This document shows positions 6,401 to 11,672 of a stretch of DNA of 11,672 nucleotides, in pieces. A model generated the notes under the pieces. It was not told where the DNA came from. It ran no database searches and saw nothing but the letters and a program-made list of their open reading frames with translations. This stretch comes from an uncultured Porphyromonadaceae bacterium (GTDB lineage: Bacteria; Bacteroidota; Bacteroidia; Bacteroidales; Muribaculaceae): positions 1 through 11,672 of the forward strand of contig CALAVE010000048.1 in assembly GCA_937892215.1 (NCBI GenBank). The letters run 5' to 3'. Position numbers and translations under genes: made by a program. Every line of letters starts with the position of its first letter. Position 1 is the stretch's first letter.

Positions 6401-7084
6401 ATACCCAAGGCGGAATCGTGGCCTCGGATAGAATTACTGAAGCGCGAGCGCGAGTTGGTGGGCATGTATCTGTCGGCGCATCCGCTTGATCCATACTACA
6501 TAGAAATGCGTTTCGGCTGCAATACAACGCTGCTGGAGCTAAAAGAGAAAGAGAAGGACAAGGAGCGGTACAAGGATCAGGAACTGGTGTTTGGCGGGAT
6601 AGTGGTGGACTACGTTCAGCGTCCGTCAAAGACGGGCAATCTCTATGGGCGAATGGTTATAGAGGACTACAGCGGGACATACGAGGTGATGCTGTTCGGA
6701 GACAGTTTTGTAAACTTCAGCAAGTATGGAATAGTGGGCAATTCGCTGATTGTTCGCGGCACATTTACAGAGCGAAGCAAGTACAATAAGAACGTGGAAT
6801 TCCGTCTGAAGAGCATAGAACTGCTGGAGAATGAGAAGGGAAAGATGGTTCATAACATAGTGGTGACGCTTAATGAGGATCAGTTCCGGCAGGCCGGAAT
6901 GATAAAGGACTACATCAAGAGCGATGTGAAAGAAAATGTGTGTGAACTCTATTTCAATATCCATGACGAGGAGCATAATCAACACATACTGATGAAATCC
7001 AAGTTCAACGTGCCACTGACAAAGGAATTCATCACGTTCCTTGAGGATTCGGAGATGGTTTACGAAGTGAACAAAAAAATCTAA
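3413..7084 (+). CDS. dnaE: DNA polymerase III alpha subunit
   Basis: This 1223-residue protein is the replicative polymerase that extends both strands at the fork, tethered to the sliding clamp. The order is: an N-terminal PHP domain with apparently intact metal ligands (H8-x-H10, D41-H42, GCEMYVA, RHLIVL, SACLGGEV, TNDSHF); a charged helical insertion (about 58-101), as I recall for Bacteroidetes DnaE; the palm with GPGRGSAAGS and catalytic PDIDVDF (D449, D451) and MDFLGL (D617); the fingers; an HhH-like GLGGIKGVGTA (about 885-895); the clamp-binding motif QGMSLF (978-983); and an OB-fold (about 1055-1130). Length is normal and no key residue is missing. The intact PHP suggests a possible proofreading nuclease, known in some bacterial DnaE proteins. 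The ATG at 3413 gives the standard MxPFVHLHVHS start. trxA follows after 30 bp, so co-transcription is likely. Confidence 0.97.
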   Translation: MIPFVHLHVHSQYSILDGQSSVTSLVDKAMANGMRGMALTDHGNMFGIKEFHDYVGRKNGDVEKELKELNKELDSERLKEPVDTEKVAELETKIAEAKKRLFIPIFGCEMYVANGKQTEHTDKADRGRHLIVLAKNLTGYHNLVKLVSKAWTDGFYMHPRTDHDELAKHHEGLIVCSACLGGEVPRQIMNGDIAKARETILWYKSVFGDDYYLELQRHKATVARANHETYPHQVEVNKVLMELSKELGVKLVCTNDSHFTNEDDADAHERLICLSTGKTLEDENLMMYSKQEWFKTQEEMNALFDDVPEALQNTNEILEKVEIYSIDHKPILPDFPLPDGFENEDDYLRYLVYEGAKEVWPELDEEHRERLDFELETIKNMGFPGYFLIVQDYIKAAPKLGCSVGPGRGSAAGSAVAYCLGITKVDPMKYDLLFERFLNPDRISLPDIDVDFDDDGRAKVLKYVTEKYGAEKVAHIITYGTMAAKMAIKDVARVENLPIPESNRLAAFVPNRPNDMPEEKPGKKMKVTVKNCLKAFPEFAKERDNENPLVGETIKYAEKLEGTVRSTGVHACGVIIGRDDITDWVPVSTATDKDGSKLIVTQYEGSVIESTGLIKMDFLGLKTLSIIMEALANIKATHGIDIDIEKIPIDDPKTYKLYCEGRTTGTFQFESAGMQKYLIELQPSTFEDLIAMNALYRPGPMDYIPQFIARKTGRQPITYDIPCMEKYLKDTYGITVYQEQVMLLSRQLAGFTRGQSDTLRKAMGKKQIEKMNHLEGLFYEGGEKNGYKREVLNKIWEDWKKFASYAFNKSHATCYSWVAYQTAYLKANYPSEYMAAVLSRNLNDTDKLSKFMDECKTMGIQVKGPDVNESFSSFSANKKGDIRFGLGGIKGVGTAVADMIIDEREKNGPYKSIFDFIERVNLSVCNRRVIENFALSGAFDCFDGIKREDFFEENSKKETFGDTLIRYGQSYQQDKQNQGMSLFGDIADELEAVHPEIPKAESWPRIELLKRERELVGMYLSAHPLDPYYIEMRFGCNTTLLELKEKEKDKERYKDQELVFGGIVVDYVQRPSKTGNLYGRMVIEDYSGTYEVMLFGDSFVNFSKYGIVGNSLIVRGTFTERSKYNKNVEFRLKSIELLENEKGKMVHNIVVTLNEDQFRQAGMIKDYIKSDVKENVCELYFNIHDEEHNQHILMKSKFNVPLTKEFITFLEDSEMVYEVNKKI

Positions 7085-7114
7085 ATTATTAACATATAAT
7101 CATCAAAAGAAAAA

Positions 7115-7429
7115 ATGGCTTTTATTTTCAACGACGAGAACGCAAAACAAGAAATCGCAACAGGAAAGGCGATAGTTATTGACTTCTGGGCAGAATGGTG
7201 CGGCCCTTGCAAGAGCATCGCCCCGATAGTGGAGGAACTGGCTCATGAGTATGAAGGCCGGGTACTGATAGGAAAATATGACGTGGATGAGGGCATGGAC
7301 CTTGCCGCCGAGTATAATATCCGCAACATACCCACACTGCTATTCTTCAAGAACGGCGAACTGGTGGACCGCAACGTGGGCTCGACCACACGAGCAGCCT
7401 TGGAAGAGAAGGTTAAGGCACTGCTATAA
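7115..7429 (+). CDS. trxA: Thioredoxin
   Basis: This is a 104-residue classical thioredoxin, the cytoplasmic protein-disulfide reductant recycled by thioredoxin reductase. The active site WCGPC is at 28-32 (Cys29, Cys32), preceded by VIDFWAEW. The cis-proline is in NIPTLLFF (P73), and the glycine of VGSTTRAALEE lies near the C-terminus. The length is that of a single domain, with no signal peptide, so it is cytoplasmic rather than a TlpA/DsbE-type protein. It starts 30 bp after the dnaE stop in an A/T-rich spacer with no promoter box that I can see, so it is probably expressed with dnaE. Its TAA stop (7427-7429) is also the first three bases of a 21-bp inverted-repeat end, suggesting an element inserted at or recombined to the gene's end. 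Confidence 0.96.
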   Translation: MAFIFNDENAKQEIATGKAIVIDFWAEWCGPCKSIAPIVEELAHEYEGRVLIGKYDVDEGMDLAAEYNIRNIPTLLFFKNGELVDRNVGSTTRAALEEKVKALL

Positions 7430-7614
7430 CCCGCATCTGCCATTAGGCCGACGAAAGGTTAAATATAAAGTCTATTTATGCCATAACAGTTTCTTTTTGG
7501 CATCTTGCTTCAGAAATTGTCTCGCCATAGGTCGTTATGCCTTCGACAATTTCTTCGCAACCTACTCAAAAATAAATCTGTTCTGACATAAATCCTAATG
7601 ACAGATGCGGGTTA
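7427..7614. repeat. Inverted-repeat-bounded element (MITE- or REP-like)
   Basis: The left end 7427-7447 reads TAACCCGCATCTG, C, CATTAGG. The right end 7594-7614 is its inverse with one mismatch (T for C), so 20 of 21 bp agree over a 188-bp span. Inside are a further inverted repeat (7512-7521/7545-7554) and ATAGGTCGTTA (7527-7537), repeated directly at 7621-7631. A degenerate copy of the end (AACTCGAATAGGTCGTTAGG, 7614-7633) follows in direct orientation, making 7594-7633 an imperfect 40-bp palindrome centred on GTTAAC. There is no open frame that looks like a transposase. Confidence 0.6.
7512..7554 (+). terminator. Hairpin inside the repeat, possible trxA terminator
   Basis: AGAAATTGTC (7512-7521) and GACAATTTCT (7545-7554) form a perfect 10-bp stem around a 23-nt loop that itself holds CATA/TATG. 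It lies about 80 bp after the trxA stop. The downstream bases are only weakly T-rich (TTCTTC). Confidence 0.3.
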
Positions 7615-7674
7615 ACTCGAATAGGTCGTTAGGCTGACGTGGCTGGGCTAAAGAGATAGTTTGCGTATGAACGA

Positions 7675-7712
7675 GGAGGAGGCTATTGGCATTAGTGCCA
7701 TCAGCCTCCTTC
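7675..7712. terminator. Convergent terminator hairpin between trxA and serA
   Basis: GGAGGAGGCT (7675-7684) pairs with AGCCTCCTTC (7703-7712), ten pairs including one G-T. A nested GGCA/TGCC stem (7688-7691/7696-7699) with loop TTAG caps it. It lies between the convergent trxA (plus) and serA (minus) genes and can fold on both strands. The plus-strand side has a few Ts (TTCTGATTT), so it probably ends trxA and dnaE transcription and insulates serA. Confidence 0.6.
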
Positions 7713-7728
7713 TGATTTCGTGAAATCA
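7713..7728 (-). terminator. Short hairpin after serA
   Basis: TGATTTC (7713-7719) and GAAATCA (7722-7728) form a compact perfect inverted repeat starting 7 bp beyond the serA stop. No T-tract follows on the minus strand before the larger hairpin, so the two may act together. Confidence 0.35.
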
Positions 7729-7734
7729 AGATTC

Positions 7735-8652
7735 TTATTTGTTGACTTGGAACTTGTTCCAACCGTCGGTGAGGTGAGCCACCACCTGACGGGCAGCAGC
7801 GAGGCCGGCGTTGATGTTGGCCTCTGAAGTCTGTGCGCCCATTTTCTTGGGTGTAAACAGCAGGCGCTCGGGGAATTGAGTTTCCAGTTCGTCGGCGCAG
7901 TCGGGCTTCACGTCGGCAACATATCGCAGGTCGGTACGTTCGCAGAGCACTTGTGCAAGTTCTTCCTCGTTGATGATTTCCTTGCGAGCGGTGTTGATGA
8001 GAACGCCGTTTTTCGGGAGGAGTGACAGGAGGTGCTTGCCCACCGAGCGGCGCGTCTGGTCGTTAGCCGGTATGTGCAGGCTGACGTACTGGTTGGCAGA
8101 GTAGAGTTCGTCAACAGAGTGAACTGGAGTAACGTTGTCGGCTATCATCACCTCGTCGGCCACAAACGGGTCGAGGGCAGAGACTTTCATTCCGAATCCC
8201 TTGGCGATGCGTGCCACATTGCGTCCCACAGCACCATAAGCGTGGATGCCCAGAGTCTTGTCCTTGAGTTCGGTGCCCGAAGTGCCATTGAAGCGATTAC
8301 GGACAAGGGAGAGAAGCATTCCGAATACCAATTCGGCCACGGCATTACTGTTCTGTCCGGGAGTGTTCATGACGCAAACACCGTGTGCGGTGGCTTCGGC
8401 GAGGTCGATGTTATCGTAACCGGCTCCGGCACGAACCACAACCTTGAGGAGCGGAGCAGCATCGAAAACTTCCTTATCCACCTTGTCGCTGCGAACGATA
8501 AGAGCGGCGCAGTCGGCAACAGCGGCAATCATATCGGCTTTAGTACCTTTCTCCACGAGAACGAGCGTGTGTCCCGCATTCTCAATCACTTCCCTGATGC
8601 CAGCCACAGCAATGGGAGCAAAAGGCTTTTCAGTAGCAACTAATATTTTCAT
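7735..8652 (-). CDS. serA: D-3-phosphoglycerate dehydrogenase, short form, Lys-type active site
   Basis: This is a 305-residue NAD-dependent dehydrogenase that oxidises 3-phosphoglycerate to 3-phosphohydroxypyruvate, the first step of serine synthesis. It has no C-terminal ACT or ASB domain, so it is the short type III form and is not expected to show ACT-mediated serine feedback. Seen in sequence: substrate-loop VVRAGAGYDNID (72-83), the nucleotide-binding LGIHAYGAVGRNVA (134-147, with the first Gly of GxGxxG replaced), D161 in ALDPF, the catalytic Arg in NTARKE (R223), and TPKKMGAQT (267-275), where the usual catalytic His is Lys. That substitution defines the IIIK subtype described for Entamoeba histolytica. 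The start at 8652 gives MKILVATEKPF, typical of the family. It lies 21 bp downstream of serC in one operon, with a terminator hairpin just past its stop. Confidence 0.93.
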   Translation of the reverse strand: MKILVATEKPFAPIAVAGIREVIENAGHTLVLVEKGTKADMIAAVADCAALIVRSDKVDKEVFDAAPLLKVVVRAGAGYDNIDLAEATAHGVCVMNTPGQNSNAVAELVFGMLLSLVRNRFNGTSGTELKDKTLGIHAYGAVGRNVARIAKGFGMKVSALDPFVADEVMIADNVTPVHSVDELYSANQYVSLHIPANDQTRRSVGKHLLSLLPKNGVLINTARKEIINEEELAQVLCERTDLRYVADVKPDCADELETQFPERLLFTPKKMGAQTSEANINAGLAAARQVVAHLTDGWNKFQVNK

Positions 8653-8673
8653 AATAAAGATGTTTTTAGTGGA

Positions 8674-9741
8674 TTAATGCTTGTTTTCAAACTCCTTCAT
8701 GGCATCCACAAGAACGCGAACGCTGTCGATGGGGAGAGCGTTGTAGAGCGAAGCGCGGAAGCCGCCCACGCTGCGGTGCCCCTTGATGCCGACGATGCCC
8801 TTGGTGGTGGCGAAATCGAGGAAGTCTTTTTCCAGTTCCTTATATTCAGGTTTCATTACGAAGCACACATTCATGATGGAGCGGTCTTCGGGGGCGACTG
8901 TGCCCACGAAGAAGCGGCTGGAGTCGATGGCGTCGTAGAGAAGTGCGGCCTTTTCGTTGTCGAGTTGCTCAAGGCGATTTACGCCACCCATTTCCTTGTA
9001 CCAGCGAAGAGTCTGAACGGCCGAGAAGATGGGGAGCACCGGAGGAGTGTTGAACATGGAGCCCTTGTCCACGTGAGTGCGATAGTCGAGCATGGTGGGA
9101 ATGGGTCGGTCAACCTTTCCGAGCACGTCTTCCTTTACTATAACGAAAGTGACACCGGCCGGTGCTATGTTCTTCTGAGCACCGCCATAAATCAGGTCAT
9201 ACTTCGACACGTCGATGGGTCGGGTGAAGATGTCGCTTGACATATCGGCAACAAGGCGCACCGGGAGGTCGAAGTCCTGACGGATTTCGGTTCCGTAGAT
9301 GGTGTTGTTAGTGGTGATGTGGAAATAGTCGGCATCGGCCGGGACCGTGTATCCCTTGGGGATGTAGGTGTAGTTGTCGGGCTTAGAAGAAGCCACAACA
9401 TCCACTTCTCCAAAGAGTTTAGCTTCCTTGATGGCCTTGTTAGCCCAAGTGCCCGTGTCGAGGTAAGCGGCTTTAGTCTTGAGCAGGTTGAACGGCACCA
9501 TGCAGAACTGCATGCTTGCGCCACCGCCGAGGAAAAGCACTTGATATCCCTGAGGGATGTCGAGCAGTTCCTTGAAGAGTTGTTGAGCCTCTTCAATAAC
9601 CGCAGTAAATTCCTTGCTGCGATGTGAAATTTCCAGAATAGAAAGGCCTGTTCCGGCGAAGTCGTGAATGGCTTCGGCGGTTTTGTCAATGGTGTACTGG
9701 CTCAGAATAGAGGGACCAGCGTAAAAGTTATGTTTCTTCAT
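8674..9741 (-). CDS. serC: Phosphoserine aminotransferase
   Basis: This 355-residue PLP enzyme moves an amino group from glutamate to 3-phosphohydroxypyruvate, making phosphoserine, the step after SerA. In many bacteria it also acts in pyridoxal phosphate synthesis. Seen: N-terminal NFYAGPSILS, the phosphate-binding LGGGASMQF (71-79), TGTWANKA (97-104), ISHRS (38-42), VADMSSD (164-170), the PLP lysine in YGGAQKNIAPAG (K190), NTPPVLPIF (231-239) and the C-terminal GHRSVGGFRASLYNA (321-335). Length matches the family and nothing is missing. The ATG at 9741 is preceded by an A/T-rich leader rather than a Shine-Dalgarno sequence. It is first in the serC-serA operon, served by a consensus promoter at 9879-9848. 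Confidence 0.97.
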   Translation of the reverse strand: MKKHNFYAGPSILSQYTIDKTAEAIHDFAGTGLSILEISHRSKEFTAVIEEAQQLFKELLDIPQGYQVLFLGGGASMQFCMVPFNLLKTKAAYLDTGTWANKAIKEAKLFGEVDVVASSKPDNYTYIPKGYTVPADADYFHITTNNTIYGTEIRQDFDLPVRLVADMSSDIFTRPIDVSKYDLIYGGAQKNIAPAGVTFVIVKEDVLGKVDRPIPTMLDYRTHVDKGSMFNTPPVLPIFSAVQTLRWYKEMGGVNRLEQLDNEKAALLYDAIDSSRFFVGTVAPEDRSIMNVCFVMKPEYKELEKDFLDFATTKGIVGIKGHRSVGGFRASLYNALPIDSVRVLVDAMKEFENKH

Positions 9742-9783
9742 ATCAAAATGAGTTTAAAAAAATGAAATCAACAGTTGTTTGGC

Positions 9784-9835
9784 TCTGAGAGCAAGGATGA
9801 ATCCGGCAGAACCGGCACAAGCGGCCGCACTCAGA
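9784..9835 (-). promoter_or_regulatory. Structured leader of serC
   Basis: In the predicted ~100-nt leader, TCTGAG (minus, 9835-9830) pairs with CTCAGA (9789-9784). An inner CCGG-TTCTG-CCGG hairpin (9815-9803) lies between them. It does not match a riboswitch that I recognise. It may modulate translation or stability of the serC-serA mRNA. Confidence 0.25.
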
Positions 9836-9847
9836 CTTAATCAATGA

Positions 9848-9879
9848 CAAAATTAAGAAAAATAGTTGCAAGTTGCAAA
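9848..9879 (-). promoter_or_regulatory. Promoter of the serC-serA operon
   Basis: TTTG (9879-9876), a spacer of exactly 20 bp, and TAATTTTG (9855-9848) on the minus strand are a perfect match to the Bacteroidetes housekeeping promoter. Transcription would begin near 9842, about 100 nt before the serC ATG. Confidence 0.75.
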
Positions 9880-9982
9880 AAGAAAAGGCGATAGTTTTCT
9901 ACCGAAGAAAAAAATGGGGGATATAGGAATGGGCATTATTATAGAAATTGCTTGAATTTTATGAATTATTGCTTTACATAGC

Positions 9983-10014
9983 CTTGTGTATATGGGAAAC
10001 AAGTGTTATATTTG
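9983..10014 (+). promoter_or_regulatory. Strong promoter upstream of the BspA-like gene
   Basis: CTTG (9983-9986), a 20-bp spacer and TATATTTG (10007-10014) closely match TTTG-N20-TAnnTTTG. A start near 10020 would give a leader of about 310 nt before the gene at 10330. The leader opens with a small hairpin, CGCAA-AGAG-TTGCG (10030-10043). Confidence 0.6.
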
Positions 10015-10162
10015 CAACAGTTCTGCAGTCGCAAAGAGTTGCGAAATAATCTCAGGACTATTAAAAATGTAATGAGCGTTAGGGTGTTATCCCATTGAAA
10101 ATCGGCAAAATTTCATAGGAGTAAAGATAATCACCAATGACGTTCATGTCGTGCGTATCGTA

Positions 10163-10183
10163 ATCCCGCATCAGATGTGGGTT
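10163..10183. repeat. Compact copy of the CCCGCATC repeat motif
   Basis: CCCGCAT (10165-10171), CAG, ATGTGGG (10175-10181) form a 7-bp stem with one G-T pair and a 3-nt loop. The right half CAGATGTGGGTT differs by one base from CAGATGCGGGTT at the right end of the 7427-7614 element, and the left half resembles the other end. It looks like the two ends of that element placed back to back. Confidence 0.4.
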
Positions 10184-10188
10184 GCAAT

Positions 10189-10275
10189 ATGCTAAGGCGT
10201 GGACTTTGTTGTGTTATTTACTCGGGCGTTTGCCGATGCCTCAATGGTAACATAATTAAAGGTCTGCGCTTTTAG
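10189..10275 (+). CDS. Possible 28-codon Cys-rich upstream ORF
   Basis: ATG at 10189 to TAG at 10275 encodes MLRRGLCCVIYSGVCRCLNG followed by NIIKGLRF, with four cysteines and two basic ends. It lies within the predicted leader of the BspA-like gene and ends 54 bp before its start. There is no Shine-Dalgarno sequence and no recognisable family. It could be a leader peptide or a chance ORF in a conserved non-coding repeat. Confidence 0.2.
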   Translation: MLRRGLCCVIYSGVCRCLNGNIIKGLRF

Positions 10276-10329
10276 TGTATGTGTAATAATGACAAATAAC
10301 TGATTATTAACTGATAAAATTATGAAGAA

Positions 10330-11640
10330 ATGAAGAACGAGATTATCAAAACGGGTAGAAATGTAGTGGCAATTGTGTTTGCTATATTATGTTGCTTTAG
10401 TGCAAAAGCATCCACAGAAGAAAGAGTGTTGATAGGCGATTTGTGGTATGTACTAAATCCCAGCAAATTAACTGCAGCTGTAGTACGAGAAGAATTAGAA
10501 GAAGGAGATAATGCATTTGATCCAGAATTTGGACCACGTAATGATCAATATTTAAATCTTGTGGGTGATATTGAGATTCCTAAAAGAGTGAGCTATAAAG
10601 GCTCTAAATATACAGTTACATCTATTGCGCCGTTTGCATTTTACCGTGCCAGAAATCTAACATCAGTCACAATCGCAAATACTGTGACATCTATTGGTGT
10701 GGAGGCATTTTGTAATTGTACGGGATTAAAAAAAGTGAAAATACGAGATGCAGTTGATGTTGTAATAGGGAAATACGCTTTTGGTAACTGTACGAGCCTC
10801 ACTTCTATAATACTCCCGTCAAGATTGAAATATATGGGTCGTGTAGCTTTTAGTAATTGTAAAGCCCTAGAAAGCGTCACGTGGAATGCAAAAAATTGTG
10901 AATATTGGTGTTGGGCTATTGCAGAGGAAGGTGATTTAGATGGAATTACTTCTTATGATCAGGTGTCTGCATTTCGCGGGTGTGAAAATATCAGTTCATT
11001 CGTGTTTGGTGAGGAAGTTGAAACAATACCTAACGGTTTGTTGTGCTATGATGGATACAACAAACACTTCTCTAAAATTAAAGAAATAGTTATTCCTAAT
11101 TCGGTGACTTCGATAGGTTATGGCGCTTTTACAGGATGTGATAGCCTTTGTAATTTAGTTATCGGAGAGTCACTTAGTAATATCGGAGAGAGATTTAGTA
11201 AAATAATAGGCCAACCGTTTTCGTGCAAGAATTTGGAGTCTATTACGGTAAACGAGTTTAACAAAAATTTTGACTCAAGAAATAATTGCAATGCTATCAT
11301 TGAAACAGAAACCAATACGCTGAGAGTGGGAAGTCAAAACACCATTATTCCAAGTTCGGTTACAAGCATCGGCGACATGGCATTTAATTATTGTAGCGGA
11401 TTGAAGTCAATTAAAATTCCAAGTTCGGTTACAAGCATCGGCGACTGGGCATTTAATTATTGTAGCGGATTGGAATCAATTAAAATACCAAGTTCGGTTA
11501 CAAGCATCGGTTATTATGCATTTTATCATTGTTATTCACTAAAATCAGTATATACTGATATTCTTAGGCCAGAAAAAGTGGAATTGTGTGATGTTGCTTT
11601 TAACTACTATAATGGAGTTAAGTACATGACAAAAAATTAA
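10330..11640 (+). CDS. BspA-like leucine-rich-repeat (LRR_5) surface protein
   Basis: This is a 436-residue exported protein. It has a signal peptide (basic MKNEIIKTGRN, hydrophobic VVAIVFAILCCF, cleavage likely after AKA near residue 27), then about 65 residues of non-repeat sequence. From about residue 95 come TpLRR/BspA-type repeats of about 23 residues with the pattern IPxSVTSIGxxAFxxCxxLxSI. The best-preserved are at 341-363, 364-386 and 387-409. Such proteins are surface or secreted binders, in some species binding host matrix or other bacteria; the ligand here is unknown. The protein stops soon after the last repeat (AFNYYNGVKYMTKN), without the usual tail beginning YVPKGT or a sorting domain, so it may be C-terminally truncated. 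The DNA is clearly richer in A+T than dnaE or serC. The ATG at 10330 is chosen because the one at 10322 meets a stop after three codons. Confidence 0.9.
   Translation: MKNEIIKTGRNVVAIVFAILCCFSAKASTEERVLIGDLWYVLNPSKLTAAVVREELEEGDNAFDPEFGPRNDQYLNLVGDIEIPKRVSYKGSKYTVTSIAPFAFYRARNLTSVTIANTVTSIGVEAFCNCTGLKKVKIRDAVDVVIGKYAFGNCTSLTSIILPSRLKYMGRVAFSNCKALESVTWNAKNCEYWCWAIAEEGDLDGITSYDQVSAFRGCENISSFVFGEEVETIPNGLLCYDGYNKHFSKIKEIVIPNSVTSIGYGAFTGCDSLCNLVIGESLSNIGERFSKIIGQPFSCKNLESITVNEFNKNFDSRNNCNAIIETETNTLRVGSQNTIIPSSVTSIGDMAFNYCSGLKSIKIPSSVTSIGDWAFNYCSGLESIKIPSSVTSIGYYAFYHCYSLKSVYTDILRPEKVELCDVAFNYYNGVKYMTKN
11350..11556 (+). repeat. Tandem 69-bp repeats in the BspA-like gene
   Basis: Three consecutive 69-bp units start at 11350, 11419 and 11488, each encoding one 23-residue LRR. 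Units 1 and 2 differ at only five positions by my count. Unit 3 shares the first 24 bases or so and then diverges. Such identity at DNA level favours gain or loss of repeats by slippage or recombination. Confidence 0.8.
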
Positions 11641-11672
11641 AGATGCTTGATTTGTTCTTGTAGTGTGGCCTT

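Larger units (their letters stand above)
9966..10213 (-). pseudogene. Broken antisense frame in the intergenic region, possible remnant or conserved repeat
   Basis: On the minus strand one frame is open from 10213 to a stop at 10079. It includes a 30-codon ATG ORF from 10171 that contains DTHDMNVIGDYLYSYEILPI. A second frame is open from about 10114 to a stop at 9966 and reads FADFQWDNTLTLITF and CCKYNTCFPYTQGYVKQ. One added base in the AAATTTT run near 10107-10113 would join them into about 82 codons. I recognise no domain and no homolog can be proven here. It may be a decayed small gene, or a conserved non-coding repeat that merely happens to be open. It overlaps the plus-strand promoter at 9983-10014. 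Confidence 0.25.

Noticed and set aside
7278..7586. Plus-strand 102-codon ORF overlapping trxA
   Set aside because: It is out of frame with thioredoxin and then runs through the inverted-repeat element; no coding signal is seen.
8032..9627. Several plus-strand ORFs of 77-203 codons opposite serA and serC
   Set aside because: They are antisense shadows of well-supported genes.
11350..11556. CRISPR-like array
   Set aside because: The 69-bp units are contiguous, in frame and encode LRR repeats; there are no spacers.

Overview
The window looks like a chromosomal segment of a Bacteroidales bacterium, possibly Muribaculaceae or a relative; the family is an inference. Signs seen in the sequence are promoters of the TTTG-N20-TAnnTTTG type, A/T-rich gene leaders without Shine-Dalgarno sequences, a dnaE-trxA pair, a serC-serA pair whose serA carries the Lys-type active site, a Bacteroidales-type restriction-modification methylase, and a BspA-like surface protein.

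Layout. 1-718 (minus) is the N-terminal part of a type II R-M methylase that runs off the left edge. 719-1280 has no convincing protein gene but holds two candidate small RNAs on the minus strand, each with a promoter-like box, a hairpin at the predicted 5' end and a T-tract hairpin at the 3' end. 1281-2384 (minus) is an unrecognised secreted protein, divergent from a LysE-family exporter (2515-3177, plus). dnaE (3413-7084) and trxA (7115-7429) follow on the plus strand. 7427-7640 is dense in inverted repeats and is followed by convergent terminator hairpins. serC (8674-9741) and serA (7735-8652) form a minus-strand serine-biosynthesis operon with a textbook Bacteroidetes promoter. 9880-10329 is a long intergenic region with a strong plus-strand promoter, a Cys-rich 28-codon ORF and a broken antisense frame. 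10330-11640 is a BspA-like leucine-rich-repeat protein, more A+T-rich than the housekeeping genes.

How the genes relate. dnaE (replicative polymerase), trxA (redox) and serC-serA (serine synthesis, steps 1 and 2) are core functions. The R-M methylase and BspA-like gene are accessory functions at the two ends. The least ordinary signals are non-coding: a promoter/leader shared by the secreted-protein gene and dnaE in opposite orientations around lysE, the tandem RNA candidates near 0.8-1.1 kb, and the repeat element whose end supplies the trxA stop codon and whose core motif recurs before the BspA-like gene. All structures were found by eye; no folding or database search was run.
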